A stretch of 53,366 nucleotides of DNA from Desulfovibrio sp. X2 (GTDB taxonomy: Bacteria > Desulfobacterota > Desulfovibrionia > Desulfovibrionales > Desulfovibrionaceae): contig NZ_ATHV01000036.1 in NCBI RefSeq assembly GCF_000422205.1, forward strand, positions 1 through 53,366, given 5' to 3'. Shown here one piece after another: positions 7,984 through 16,874 of the stretch. The notes beneath the pieces were generated by a model. The model was not told the origin of the DNA. It saw nothing but the letters and a program-made list of their open reading frames with translations, and made no database searches. The number at the start of each line of letters is the position of its first letter. Within the stretch, counting starts at the first letter, position 1. The position numbers and the translations under genes are program-made.

Positions 7984-8961
7984 ATGCCAGCAAAGCAGCG
8001 TACCCTCCGTTCGATCAGCCTCGTCATTCCTGTCTTCAACGAGGTTGAATCCCTCGGATACCTTCGCAAGGAGCTGGAACGCTGGCTCCCCTCCCTGGGA
8101 GACGTGACGGCGGAAGTCCTTCTCGTCGATGACGGCTCAAGGGACGGCTCGCTGCCTTTCCTGGCCCAATGGGCGGCAGACGACAGCCGCGTCAAGGTCA
8201 TCTCCTTCAGCCGCAACTTCGGCCATCAGGCTGCGGTGAGCGCTGGTCTGCAGTATGCTCGAGGAGAGGCGGTGGCGGTGCTGGATGCCGACCTGCAGGA
8301 CCCTCTCGATGTCGTTCACGACATGATCGCACGCTACGAGGAAGGCTACGACGTCGCCTACGGACAACGTGTGACCCGCCACGGGGAAACACGCTTCAAG
8401 CTGGCCACGGCCTGGCTGTTCTACAGGATAATGAGATTCGGCGTGCACAAGGAACTGCCTGTGGACGCAGGAGATTTTCGCCTGATTTCGCGCCGGTGCG
8501 TGGATTCCATAAATGCCATGCCGGAGACGCACCGGTTTCTGCGCGGCATGGTCGCGTGGTCCGGATTCCCGCAGGTGGGAGTCCCGTATGAGCGGGCCGG
8601 TCGCAGGTTCGGCGAGACGAAGTATTCCCTGCGCAAGATGCTTCGTTTCGCGTGGAACGCCATCACCTCTTTCTCCACCATCCCGCTCAAGCTCATGACC
8701 GCTGTCGGCGCGATCTTCTTCCTCCTCGGGCTCGGAGCCGGCGCCTATGCATTGTCGAGCCATATCTTCGGCCATACGGTCCCCGGGTGGACATCGCTCA
8801 TGGGATTCAACGCCCTGGCCGACGGGCTCGTGCTCATCGGGCTCGGCCTCATCGGCGATTATGTGGGCAAGATATACGAAGAGGTGAAGCGCCGCCCTCT
8901 CTACATCATCCAGCGGGCTATCAACGTCGACGAGAAAGAAGGCGCACCCGACAATCGATAG
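7984..8961 (+). CDS. GtrB-like polyprenyl-phosphate glycosyltransferase (GT2)
   Basis: 325 residues. The N-terminal GT2 domain shows SLVIPVFNEVESLGYL, the VDDGSRDGS nucleotide-binding motif, VLDADLQDP (DxD type) and GDFRLISR, as in GtrB/DPM-like enzymes that move glucose or a related sugar from a nucleotide donor to a polyprenyl phosphate on the inner face of the membrane. Two C-terminal membrane helices follow (about residues 235-290). The start at MPAKQRT has aagga seven bases upstream; an in-frame ATG 15 codons earlier lacks one. It follows the membrane protein by 135 bases in the same direction. The small GtrA-type flippase usually found with GtrB is not in this window. Confidence 0.88.
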   Translation: MPAKQRTLRSISLVIPVFNEVESLGYLRKELERWLPSLGDVTAEVLLVDDGSRDGSLPFLAQWAADDSRVKVISFSRNFGHQAAVSAGLQYARGEAVAVLDADLQDPLDVVHDMIARYEEGYDVAYGQRVTRHGETRFKLATAWLFYRIMRFGVHKELPVDAGDFRLISRRCVDSINAMPETHRFLRGMVAWSGFPQVGVPYERAGRRFGETKYSLRKMLRFAWNAITSFSTIPLKLMTAVGAIFFLLGLGAGAYALSSHIFGHTVPGWTSLMGFNALADGLVLIGLGLIGDYVGKIYEEVKRRPLYIIQRAINVDEKEGAPDNR

Positions 8962-9237
8962 ACCAGGTGCGGCAGCCGGAACGTCCCGGCATCCGCCGGC
9001 CGCGCTCCATGCCCGGCGAGGCTGCCCGGCCGCGTCGGCACGCAGAGGGCACGATGCATCCCGCATTGCATTGCAACGACGCGCCGCCCCCCGGCAGTCT
9101 CCACCTGCGCTGACCTGCGGCGGTATCCGCACGAGTCGCCATCCCGGGTAGAAGCCATTTCCGCCCCCCTCGGGCTCATCAGGCCGGAGCCGCGCCAGAG
9201 GATCGCGCACATGCTTCGACAGGAAGGCCGCGCAGAC

Positions 9238-9269
9238 AAAAAAAAGACCGGACACTGGGCCCGGCCTTT
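9238..9269 (-). terminator. Terminator after rex
   Basis: On the minus strand AAAGGCCGG (9261-9269) pairs with ccggtcttt (9243-9251) with one G-T pair, followed by a run of T's. It is 24 bases past the rex stop. The opposite strand also has a short T run, so it may serve the gtr genes too. The rest of the gap 8962-9237 shows no gene. Confidence 0.7.
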
Positions 9270-9292
9270 GCAACGTCAGCGATCAGGGACGG

Positions 9293-9940
9293 CTATTCTT
9301 CGGTGTCCTTGAGGGTGATGTTGAAGGCCACGTTGAAGAAGTGGTGGAAGAAGTCCACGTATTCGACCGTGGTGTTCTCGGGCACGTTGATGCGCGTGGG
9401 CGCGAAGGTGATGATGCCCTTGATGTTGGCGTCCACCAGGTAGTTGGCCGCGCGCTGGGCGCGTTCCGGCGGGGTGGTGATGATGCCGATCTCGATGTTC
9501 AGCTCCTTGACCTTTTCGGGCAGGCGGCGGGAGCAGATGACCTCGAGCCCGGAGACGACCTCGCCGATCTTGAAGGGGTCGCAGTCGAAGGCGCCCGCGA
9601 TGTGGAAGCCCCGCTGCTTGAAGACCTTGTGGCGCAGGATGGCGCGGCCCAGGTTGCCCACGCCGACCAGGGCGCAGTTCCAGGTGCGATCGACGCCGAG
9701 CGCCTTCTTGATGGAGGTGTTCAGGTCCTGGACGTAGTAGCCGACGCCGCGCACGCCGAACTCGCCGAAGTAGGCGAGGTCCTTGCGGATCTGGGAAGGG
9801 TTCACGTCGCAGATGCGGGCCAGGTGCTCGGAGGAGATGACTTCCACGCTGTCGCTGTGCAGGCTCTCGAGGACCTGCACATAGATGGCGAGCCGCTGGA
9901 TGGTCGCCCTGGGGATGTGTTCGCTCTTCAACGTACTCAC
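9293..9940 (-). CDS. rex: Redox-sensing transcriptional repressor Rex
   Basis: 215 residues, the usual Rex length. The N-terminal winged helix includes HIPRATIQRLAIYVQVLE and ICDVNPSQIRKDLAYFGEFG, the characteristic Rex recognition region. A Rossmann fold with GVGNLGRAIL near residue 93 binds NADH/NAD+. In the family NADH releases Rex from DNA, so it reads the cell's NADH/NAD+ ratio; in Desulfovibrio, Rex is known to control energy-metabolism genes. It follows atpE by 108 bases in the same direction, with a strong hairpin between, so it could be read through from the atp genes or have its own promoter. Confidence 0.96.
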   Translation of the reverse strand: MSTLKSEHIPRATIQRLAIYVQVLESLHSDSVEVISSEHLARICDVNPSQIRKDLAYFGEFGVRGVGYYVQDLNTSIKKALGVDRTWNCALVGVGNLGRAILRHKVFKQRGFHIAGAFDCDPFKIGEVVSGLEVICSRRLPEKVKELNIEIGIITTPPERAQRAANYLVDANIKGIITFAPTRINVPENTTVEYVDFFHHFFNVAFNITLKDTEE

Positions 9941-9974
9941 GGTGTGCTCACGGGGGGCTCACGTTATCGTGATC

Positions 9975-9999
9975 TTTGTGAAATCTGTAACTTTTTCAA
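9975..9999. promoter_or_regulatory. Possible Rex half-site upstream of rex
   Basis: TTGTGAAAT (9976-9984) matches one half of the Rex operator consensus (TTGTGAA-N6-TTCACAA). The partner half is only ctttttcaaa and is spaced too far, so this is a weak candidate for autoregulation. Confidence 0.25.
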
Positions 10000-10001
10000 A
10001 C

Positions 10002-10040
10002 GCGAAAACGGGGAGGCCCCATGGGGCCTCCCCTCTTCGC
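10002..10040 (-). terminator. Hairpin terminator between atpE and rex
   Basis: A perfect 11-bp stem GGGGAGGCCCC (10010-10020)/GGGGCCTCCCC (10023-10033), with outer gcgaa/ttcgc flanks, is followed on the minus strand by gttttcgcgttt. It begins 9 bases past the atpE stop and should end or attenuate the atp transcript, lowering rex readthrough. Confidence 0.75.
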
Positions 10041-10048
10041 AGTCGTGA

Positions 10049-10441
<393 letters not shown>

Positions 10442-11134
10442 CTAGTGGGCGTGCTCCAGGGAGCCCTTCAGGTAGATCATCGTCAGGATGAAGAAGATGA
10501 AGGCCTGGATGGTCTTGGCCAGCCCGAAGAGGAAGTACATCGGGATGGTGGAGACCACCGGCGCCAGGGTGAAGAGCAGCACGAGCACGATTTCCTCGCC
10601 GCGGATGTTGCCGAAGAGTCGCAGCGTGAGAGAGAGCGGGCGGGCGAGGTGCGAGACGATCTCGAGCACCAGCATCAGCGGCGCCAGGGCCGGGATGGGG
10701 CCCATGAAGTGCTTGATGTAGCCGAAGCCGTGCTGCCGCACGCCCCAGTAGTTGTAGTAGAGGAACACGAAGATGGCCATGGCCGCGTTCGTGTTGACGT
10801 TGGCGGTGGGCGCGTCGAAGCCCGGCACCAGGCCTGTGAGGTTCATGAACCAGATGAAGAGGAAGATGGTCGCCAGGATCGGGAAGACCCTGCGGCCCGC
10901 CTCGCCCACGTTGGCCACCACGAAGTCCTCGAGGCCGCCGATGATGACCTCGAAGAAGTTCTGCAGACCGGCAGGAACCATGGACACGGAGCGCGCGACC
11001 AGAAGGCTCATGCAGATGAGCACCAGCATGACGAACCAGGTGAAGAGCACGTGCTCGGGCACATGCAGTCCCACGCTTTCCGCCAGCGTGGGTATGATCA
11101 GCAGCGAATGGGGAAGACCTCCTGCAGCGGCCAT
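10442..11134 (-). CDS. atpB: ATP synthase F0 subunit a
   Basis: 230 residues, with five to six membrane helices. The start [12 protein letters not shown] was chosen because the upstream gene ends 2 bases before it; the upstream in-frame stretch is that gene in another frame. Key regions are present: NLTGLVPGF in the middle and [14 protein letters not shown], which holds the essential Arg next to the c-ring, then [13 protein letters not shown] at the C terminus. It forms the two ion half-channels against the c-ring. It sits between atpI and atpE in one operon. Confidence 0.96.
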   Translation of the reverse strand: MAAAGGLPHSLLIIPTLAESVGLHVPEHVLFTWFVMLVLICMSLLVARSVSMVPAGLQNFFEVIIGGLEDFVVANVGEAGRRVFPILATIFLFIWFMNLTGLVPGFDAPTANVNTNAAMAIFVFLYYNYWGVRQHGFGYIKHFMGPIPALAPLMLVLEIVSHLARPLSLTLRLFGNIRGEEIVLVLLFTLAPVVSTIPMYFLFGLAKTIQAFIFFILTMIYLKGSLEHAH

Positions 11135-11136
11135 GC

Positions 11137-11559
11137 CTAAGCCTCCTTCACTTTTTGCCCGGCAACCCGGGTCGCGCCCCACACGAGCGCGGTTGCCACC
11201 ACCGTTGTCAATCCGGCCAGCAACCCGCTGAGCGGCACGCGCAGCCAGACGATCAATCCGTACAAAGCCACTCCCGTCAGGCCGAGCCTCAGGTAGAAGC
11301 GCATGATCTGCGCCCCCACCGCACCCTGGCGCACCTTGACGGCGACCTGGGCGAAACCGGCCAGACAGTAGAAATTCACCGTCACGATCAGGGCTCCGGC
11401 CGCGAAGGCCAGGCCCCACATTCCGGTAACGGCGAAGAGCAGCGAGAGGACCGCGGCGAGAAGGATCTGCATGGCGACCAGACGGCGCACGTCGGCCTGC
11501 CGGAAACCGCGCTTGTAGAGCGCGGACTCGACATGGTGCCTAATGCTCTGGATCATCAT
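11137..11559 (-). CDS. atpI: ATP synthase subunit I (AtpI-type)
   Basis: 140 residues with four hydrophobic segments (for example [18 protein letters not shown] and [20 protein letters not shown]). Matches the AtpI family, which helps c-ring assembly or Mg2+ handling but is not part of the working enzyme. Its start overlaps the end of the upstream atpZ-like gene by 20 bases, and its stop is 2 bases before atpB. The start could be the first or second of two adjacent ATG codons. Confidence 0.85.
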   Translation of the reverse strand: MMIQSIRHHVESALYKRGFRQADVRRLVAMQILLAAVLSLLFAVTGMWGLAFAAGALIVTVNFYCLAGFAQVAVKVRQGAVGAQIMRFYLRLGLTGVALYGLIVWLRVPLSGLLAGLTTVVATALVWGATRVAGQKVKEA

Positions 11560-11944
11560 CCTTTCCTTCCGCCTTCCGGGCGTCCTCTTCCGCTTCCTCT
11601 GCCGCCGCAGCCTGCTGCATCTTGCGTACGTCCTCGAACATGTTCTTGAAGCCCGCGACGATTCCAGCGATGAGCCAGAACAGCATCACCCAGGGCTTCC
11701 AGCACAGGCCGTGGTCACACAGCCACTTTTCGAGAAAGTACCCTATCGCCAACCCGACGAAGGTGCAGGTGACCATGTGAATGCCCATGGTCGCTGCGTT
11801 GGCAAAATAACCCCACGCTCCGGATTTCTTGCTGGTCACTTCTGCGCCTGTCGTTGGGTCCGCGTTCTCGCCGGGCCCCCCGCCGGGGCCTCGTGCAGAG
11901 GACCTCTCCGGACTCGTTCTTGAATTCACAAGTAGGAACGGCAC
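11540..11944 (-). CDS. AtpZ/AtpI-family F0F1-associated membrane protein
   Basis: 134 residues from a GTG with aggagg ten bases upstream; a shorter GTG start at VTSKKSG is also possible. Two membrane helices (MGIHMVTCTFVGLAIGYFLE and WVMLFWLIAGIVAGF) lie between a low-complexity Gly/Pro N terminus and an acidic Ala/Glu C terminus. This is the layout of the small AtpZ-type proteins (putative F0F1-ATPase subunit) that precede atpI. First gene of the atp unit; it is divergent from the Lon-like gene, with about 180 bases of shared control region. Confidence 0.8.
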   Translation of the reverse strand: MPFLLVNSRTSPERSSARGPGGGPGENADPTTGAEVTSKKSGAWGYFANAATMGIHMVTCTFVGLAIGYFLEKWLCDHGLCWKPWVMLFWLIAGIVAGFKNMFEDVRKMQQAAAAEEAEEDARKAEGKDDDPEH

Positions 11945-12124
11945 CTACCATGCACCTCCTGTCAAGTCAATCGCCGGGGGCCGAAAAATATACAGCGAGG
12001 CCGCGCTGCCCTTGGCTCGCGCAATTTCTCCCGCGCCCGCGCGAAGCTCCCGGACCGCTCCCCCGTGACATTCCGGGGGGAAGAATTTACTTTAAGCAGC
12101 TCACTATCCCCAAGCGAGGTATCA

Positions 12125-14542
12125 ATGGCCGCACCCAAGTCCCTGCCCGTCTCCAAGCTCTCCGCCCGGCTCGAACCGGACAAGGTCCCGTTCGCCGACT
12201 CCACGGCCATACCCCACTCGGGCAAGGCCCAGGGGCAGCAGCCCCGCGCACTGCAGGCCTTCGAGCTCGGCCTGGCCATCCCCGGCGGCGAGCACCACAT
12301 CTTTCTGTCCGGAGAGCCGGAACTCGGCAGGACCTATTTCGTGCGGCGCCTCCTCGCGCCCCGCGCGGCCCGCCTCCCCGCCCCGCCGGACCAGCTCTAC
12401 CTGAACAACTTCGAGGACCCGGACCGCCCCCTGGCGGTCTCCCTGCCCGCCGGAACCGGCCGCCGCTTCAAGGCCGCCATGGCCAAGGCCGTCAGCGGCC
12501 TGCAGGGCGACATCCCCGCCCGCCTCGAGCAGGACGCCTTCCACAAGCAGCGCGAGGCCCTGGTCGCGGGCTTCGCCTCCCGGCGCGACGCCATCTACCG
12601 CGAGATGGAGCAGATGGCCGAGCAGCAGGGCTTCGCCCTGGCCTTCGACGACAACGGCGGCATGACCCTCGTGCCCCTGTGGGAAGGCAAGCTCGTCAAC
12701 CAGCCCGAGTTCGACCGCCTCTCCCCCCAGGTCCAGAAGAGCCTGCGCGCCGCGCGCGACCAGCTCCTCTCCGAGCTGATGAAGATGCTGCGCCGCATCC
12801 AGGCCGAGGAAAAGAACCTGCGCGAGGACGAGGCCAACCTCGAGAAGGCCCTGGTCCAGTCCTCCCTGGACGAGCACCTGGGGCCGCTCTCCCGCACCTT
12901 CGGCGTGCACGCGCCCCTGGCCTCCTGGCTCGACGCCGCCCGCGCCCACATCCTCGACAACCTCGACCAGATCATGCCCGCCGAGGAAGAGGAGCGCGAC
13001 ACCCGCAGCGAGCGCGAGCGCCTCTCCACCCCGGACTTCTGGGACTGCATGCAGGTCAACCTCTTCGTGGACAACTCCGCCTTCGCCGCGAAGGGCGGCG
13101 CGCCCGTCGTGGTCGAGGACCACCCCACCTTCTTCAACCTCCTCGGCCTCATCGAGCGCGAGGCCGAGCTCGGCGCCCTGTCCACCGACTTCACCCTGAT
13201 CAAGGCCGGGAGCCTGCACCGCGCCAACCACGGCTACCTCGTGGTCCAGGCCGAGGACCTGCTCGTCCATCCCTCGGCCTGGGAAGGCATCCTGCGCGCC
13301 CTGCGCACCGCCCAGGCCCGCGTCGAGGACCCCTCCGAGCACGACCAGCCCCGCACCCGCACCGTGGAGCCCGAGCCCGTGCCCCTCTCGGTCAAGGTCA
13401 TCCTCATCGGCACGGACGAGCTCTACGAGACCCTGCTCCTCGGCGACCCGCGCTTCCGCAAGCTCTTCAAGATAAAGGCCCACCTGCAGGACACCGTGGC
13501 CCGCACCGCGGCAAACATCCGCGGCTTCCTGCGCGAGGTCGGCGAGATCGTGCGCGAGGCGGGCCTCCTGCCCTTCACCCGCGAGGCCCTCGGCGGCCTC
13601 GTGGACTTCAGCTCCCGCCTCGCCTCGCACCAGAAGAAACTCTCCCTGCAGTACCCCCTGGTGCGCGACCTGATGGTCGAGGCCGCGGCCATGGCCTCCA
13701 TGTCCGGCGAGGAGGCCGTGTCCGGCGAGACCATCCGCCGCGCCCAGGCCGCCCGCGACTTCCGCGCCAACCTCTACGAGGAGGAATTCCTCGAGGACTA
13801 CGACAAGGGCGTCATCAAGGCCCCCACCACCGGCTGCGCCGTGGGGCGCGTCAACGGCCTGGCCGTCTCCTACTACGGAGACTACGCCTTCGGCCTGCCC
13901 CACCAGATAGCCTGCACCGTGGGCGTGGGCGAGGGCGGCATCATCGACCTCGAGCGCGAGGCCGAGCTCGGCGGCCCCATCCACACCAAGGCCATGATGA
14001 TCCTCAAGTCCTACCTCCTGGACCGCTTCGCCCACGAACGGCCCCTGGTCATGGCGGGCTCCCTGTACTTCGAGCAGTCCTACGCCCACGTGGAGGGCGA
14101 CTCCGCCTCCGGCGCCGAGCTCGCCGCCCTGCTCTCCGCCCTCGCCGAGGTGCCGCTCGACCTCTCCAAGGCCTTCACCGGCGCCGTCAACCAGTCCGGC
14201 CACATCATGGCCGTGGGCGACGTCACCCGGAAGATCGAGGGCTTCTTCGAGGTCTGCCGCCGCCGCGGCCTCACCGGCACCCAGGGCGTCATCATCCCGG
14301 CCGACAACGTCGACACCCTCATGCTCAAGTCCGAGGTCACCGACGCCGTGGCCGCGGGACAGTTCGCCATCTGGCCCGTCGAGAGCATCGAACAGGCTCT
14401 CGAACTGCTCACCTCCATCCCCGCGGGCAAGCGCGGCAAGCGCGGCTACCCCCACGGCACCATGCTGCGCCGCGTGGACCAGCGCCTCCAGGATCTCGCC
14501 GACAAGGCCCAGAGCTACAAGCGTCGCGGCCGCTCGCGGTAG
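12125..14542 (+). CDS. Lon-family ATP-dependent protease with degenerate P-loop
   Basis: 805 residues. The C terminus is a Lon protease domain of the LonB-like type: EGDSASGAEL puts the catalytic Ser near residue 660, and GDVTRKIEGF the catalytic Lys near residue 703. It lacks the N-terminal LAN domain of LonA. The Walker A region is GEPELGRT (63-70), with Arg where Lys is usual. A long helical insert with many Glu/Arg residues (about 140-300) follows, then KVILIGTDELYETL near residues 425-438 and the lid region. Such Lon-like proteins are often annotated simply as 'AAA family ATPase/Lon' and their substrates are unknown. The start at MAAPKSL has gcgaggt upstream. Confidence 0.88.
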   Translation: MAAPKSLPVSKLSARLEPDKVPFADSTAIPHSGKAQGQQPRALQAFELGLAIPGGEHHIFLSGEPELGRTYFVRRLLAPRAARLPAPPDQLYLNNFEDPDRPLAVSLPAGTGRRFKAAMAKAVSGLQGDIPARLEQDAFHKQREALVAGFASRRDAIYREMEQMAEQQGFALAFDDNGGMTLVPLWEGKLVNQPEFDRLSPQVQKSLRAARDQLLSELMKMLRRIQAEEKNLREDEANLEKALVQSSLDEHLGPLSRTFGVHAPLASWLDAARAHILDNLDQIMPAEEEERDTRSERERLSTPDFWDCMQVNLFVDNSAFAAKGGAPVVVEDHPTFFNLLGLIEREAELGALSTDFTLIKAGSLHRANHGYLVVQAEDLLVHPSAWEGILRALRTAQARVEDPSEHDQPRTRTVEPEPVPLSVKVILIGTDELYETLLLGDPRFRKLFKIKAHLQDTVARTAANIRGFLREVGEIVREAGLLPFTREALGGLVDFSSRLASHQKKLSLQYPLVRDLMVEAAAMASMSGEEAVSGETIRRAQAARDFRANLYEEEFLEDYDKGVIKAPTTGCAVGRVNGLAVSYYGDYAFGLPHQIACTVGVGEGGIIDLEREAELGGPIHTKAMMILKSYLLDRFAHERPLVMAGSLYFEQSYAHVEGDSASGAELAALLSALAEVPLDLSKAFTGAVNQSGHIMAVGDVTRKIEGFFEVCRRRGLTGTQGVIIPADNVDTLMLKSEVTDAVAAGQFAIWPVESIEQALELLTSIPAGKRGKRGYPHGTMLRRVDQRLQDLADKAQSYKRRGRSR

Positions 14543-14552
14543 GACAGGAAAT

Positions 14553-14700
14553 CAGGGAGGGCGCCGCCCTCCCTGCATCCGCCTGCAGGAGAGGGGCTGC
14601 GCGCCCCTCTCTGGACTCTCCCGCGCCAGGCCGAGCCTGGACCCGCTTTGCAAACGATACGACCGTCGCCCGGGCACGGCCTGCCCGGGCGTGACAGGTC
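14553..14700 (+). repeat. Paired hairpins plus partial family A repeat
   Basis: Two GC-rich hairpins follow the Lon-like gene: cagggagggc/gccctccctg (14553-14562 with 14566-14575) and gagaggggc/gcccctctc (14589-14597 with 14603-14611). They are followed by a diverged version of the 'ccaggc-gagcctgg-accc' and 'gcccgggcgtga' blocks of family A. The hairpins may end Lon transcription. From 14740 to about 14790 another shared block (ccgaaaggtttcggggaagg) also occurs near 18320. No gene was found in 14543-14934. Confidence 0.7.
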
Positions 14701-14934
14701 TTGAAGACGGAAGCGTCCGACAGGCCTCCGACGTTCGACACGCCCCCGCGAAACGGGGCCGAAAGGTTTCGGGGAAGGAGGACGGAGGGGGTTCCCTCCT
14801 TCCTCCCCGCGTCTTTCCTGGCGCCCGGGCATGGTGGCAGCCGCGCCGAATATCTTATATGGAAGGCCGAGGCATCAGGCCTCGCCTTTCCGGCGGTGTC
14901 GGCCGTCTTCCGGGGGAAAGCCGAAGGGGCATCC

Positions 14935-16503
14935 GTGAGCAAGCTGCATTTGAACTTCAAGGACCGTGTCGGCATCGTGGCCGACATCTCGTCGCAGATC
15001 GCCCGCCACGGCCTGAACATCATGACCATGGAAGTGGTCCAGGAGGCCGGGCACGCCCACGTCTTCGTGGAGCTCGACCACGGCGACAGGCCCTGCCCGC
15101 GCGAGGACATCCTGACGATGCTGGCCGTGTTCCCGGACCTGATCGAGATCAGCTTCGTGAACGCCATGCCGCACGAGAAGCAGTCCAGCCTCCTGCGCAC
15201 CGTCCTGGACAACGTCGACGAGTCCGTCGTCGCCGTGGACGCCAAGGGCTGCGTGACCATGATCAACAGCGTGGCCGAGAGCAGCTTCAAGTGCAGGCGG
15301 GAGGAGGTCCTGGGCCGCCATGTGCGCGACCTGCGCCTGCCGGACTGCTCGATCCTGGGCTGCCTGGACGGCGAGCCCTTCAGCAACGCCAAGTGCAGCA
15401 TGCTCCACGGCAGGAAGCGGATGCACTACTTCGTCACCGGGCGGCCCATCGTGGACGCCTCGGGCGACGTCACGGGCGCCGTCGCGGTCATCAAGGACGC
15501 GCAGGAGATCCAGAGCCTGGCCAAGACCATGTGCGAGCCGGACCAGATAAGCTTCAGCGACATCATCGGCACGAGCGCGGGCCTGCGCCAGGTGACGGCC
15601 GTGGCCGAGAAGATCGCCGCCACGGACGCCATCGTCACCATCCGCGGCGAATCCGGCACGGGCAAGGACCTGCTCGCCCAGGCCATCCACACGGGAAGCG
15701 GCAGGGGCGGCCAGTTCGTGGCCATCAACTGCGCGGCGGTCCCGGAGGCCCTGCTGGAGAGCGAGCTCTTCGGCTACGTGGGCGGGGCGTTCTCCGGCGC
15801 CCGGAAGGAGGGGCGGCCGGGCCTGTTCGAGCTGGCCGGAGAGGGCACCGTCTTCCTCGACGAGATCGCCGAGATGCCCCTGTCCGCGCAGGCCAAGATC
15901 CTGCGCCTGATCCAGAGCCTGCGGCTGCGCCGCCTGGGCGGCGACCAGGAGATACCCGTGCGCGCCCGGATCGTCACGGCCACCAACCGCAACCTCGAGG
16001 ACCTGGTGGAGCGGCGCCTCTTCCGCGAGGACCTCTACTACCGCATCAACGTCCTGCCGCTGCACATCCCGCCGCTTCGCGAGCGGCCCGAGGACATCCC
16101 GGTCCTGGCCGACCACTTCCTCTTCCAGCTCTCCTCGCGGCTCGGCAAGGGGCTCCTCTCCTTCGCCCCCCCGGCCCGGGAGAAGCTCCTGAAGCACCAC
16201 TGGCCGGGAAACGTGCGCGAGCTCAAAAACGTGGTGGAGCGCTCCGCGATCCTCTGCGAGTCCAACCGCATCGACGCGGACTCCATCCTCCTCGTGCACG
16301 GGCTCGGCCGCGAGGGCCCGGCAGCGCCCCGCGTGGCCGGCGGCCGGGGCGAATCCCTGCGCTCCGCCCTGGACCGCTACGAACGCAGCATCCTCGTGGC
16401 AGCCCTGGGGGACAAGAAGAGCATCCGCCAAGCCGCCAAGAGCCTCGGCATCTCCCACACGGCCCTGCGCAACAAGCTGCGCAAGCACCGCATGGAATCA
16501 TAG
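14935..16503 (+). CDS. TyrR-like ACT-PAS-AAA+ sigma-54 activator, probable regulator of ald
   Basis: 522 residues from a GTG with aaggggc upstream. Domains in order: ACT (about 1-75, KDRVGIVADISSQIA), PAS (about 85-195), sigma-54 AAA+ (about 205-430) and a Fis/TyrR-type helix-turn-helix (QAAKSLGISHTALRNKLR). Walker A is GESGTGKD near residue 237. The sigma-54 contact loop is GAFSGA near residue 283, a Thr-to-Ser variant of GAFTGA, so it should act on sigma-54 polymerase, unlike E. coli TyrR. The ACT domain suggests that it senses an amino acid. Two TyrR-box-like dyads and a sigma-54 promoter lie between it and alanine dehydrogenase. Confidence 0.92.
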   Translation: MSKLHLNFKDRVGIVADISSQIARHGLNIMTMEVVQEAGHAHVFVELDHGDRPCPREDILTMLAVFPDLIEISFVNAMPHEKQSSLLRTVLDNVDESVVAVDAKGCVTMINSVAESSFKCRREEVLGRHVRDLRLPDCSILGCLDGEPFSNAKCSMLHGRKRMHYFVTGRPIVDASGDVTGAVAVIKDAQEIQSLAKTMCEPDQISFSDIIGTSAGLRQVTAVAEKIAATDAIVTIRGESGTGKDLLAQAIHTGSGRGGQFVAINCAAVPEALLESELFGYVGGAFSGARKEGRPGLFELAGEGTVFLDEIAEMPLSAQAKILRLIQSLRLRRLGGDQEIPVRARIVTATNRNLEDLVERRLFREDLYYRINVLPLHIPPLRERPEDIPVLADHFLFQLSSRLGKGLLSFAPPAREKLLKHHWPGNVRELKNVVERSAILCESNRIDADSILLVHGLGREGPAAPRVAGGRGESLRSALDRYERSILVAALGDKKSIRQAAKSLGISHTALRNKLRKHRMES

Positions 16504-16511
16504 CGTGCCAT

Positions 16512-16598
16512 TGGAAATTTTTATTTCCATCGACATAACGCCTTAATTTTCAAGATAATTACAGAAAGCTTCCATCCGTTCGGAAAGTTTTCGTTCCA
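16512..16598. promoter_or_regulatory. Two TyrR-box-like dyads (upstream activator sites)
   Basis: TGGAAA-N6-TTTCCA at 16512-16529 is a perfect dyad. CGGAAA-N6-GTTCCA at 16581-16598 matches it at 14 of 18 positions. Centres are 69 bases apart. The form resembles the TyrR box TGTAAA-N6-TTTACA, which suits the TyrR-type HTH of the gene just upstream. They lie about 210 and 280 bases before the sigma-54 promoter, in the usual range for enhancer sites. Confidence 0.65.
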
Positions 16599-16798
16599 GA
16601 AGTGTTTCCTTTTGCCCATCGTGCCGGGCCTCCAGCCCACCCGCACCCGGCCTCGGCGGCGGCCTTCGCTCGCGCCGCCCGCCCCCCGCCCGTCCGCCCT
16701 CGTCCGTGAAAATCCCAGCAACCATCACGATTCCCGGGCAGAGGCGCCCGTTCCCGGAGGAACCTCCCGGGAGCGGCGGGAAGGGCATTCCCTACCGT

Positions 16799-16814
16799 TG
16801 GCAAGGCTTTTGCT
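16799..16814 (+). promoter_or_regulatory. Sigma-54 promoter of ald
   Basis: TGGCAAG-N4-TTGCT matches the -24/-12 consensus TGGCACG-N4-TTGCW at all key bases, with GG and GC correctly spaced. It lies about 60 bases before the ald ATG and downstream of a sigma-54 activator gene. Confidence 0.85.
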
Positions 16815-16874
16815 TTTTCGTTGCGCCTGCGTATGAAAACAACAGAATTCCAACCAGCAACCTGGAGCAGTGAA

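Noticed and set aside
9975-9999. A full Rex operator before rex
   Set aside because: Only one half matches; the second half is degenerate and wrongly spaced. Kept only as a low-confidence half-site.
12122-14455. A 777-codon open frame opposite the Lon-like gene
   Set aside because: It is antisense to a clear protease gene, is rich in Gly/Val/Ala/Leu/His in the way expected from the complement of GC-rich codons, and matches no family.
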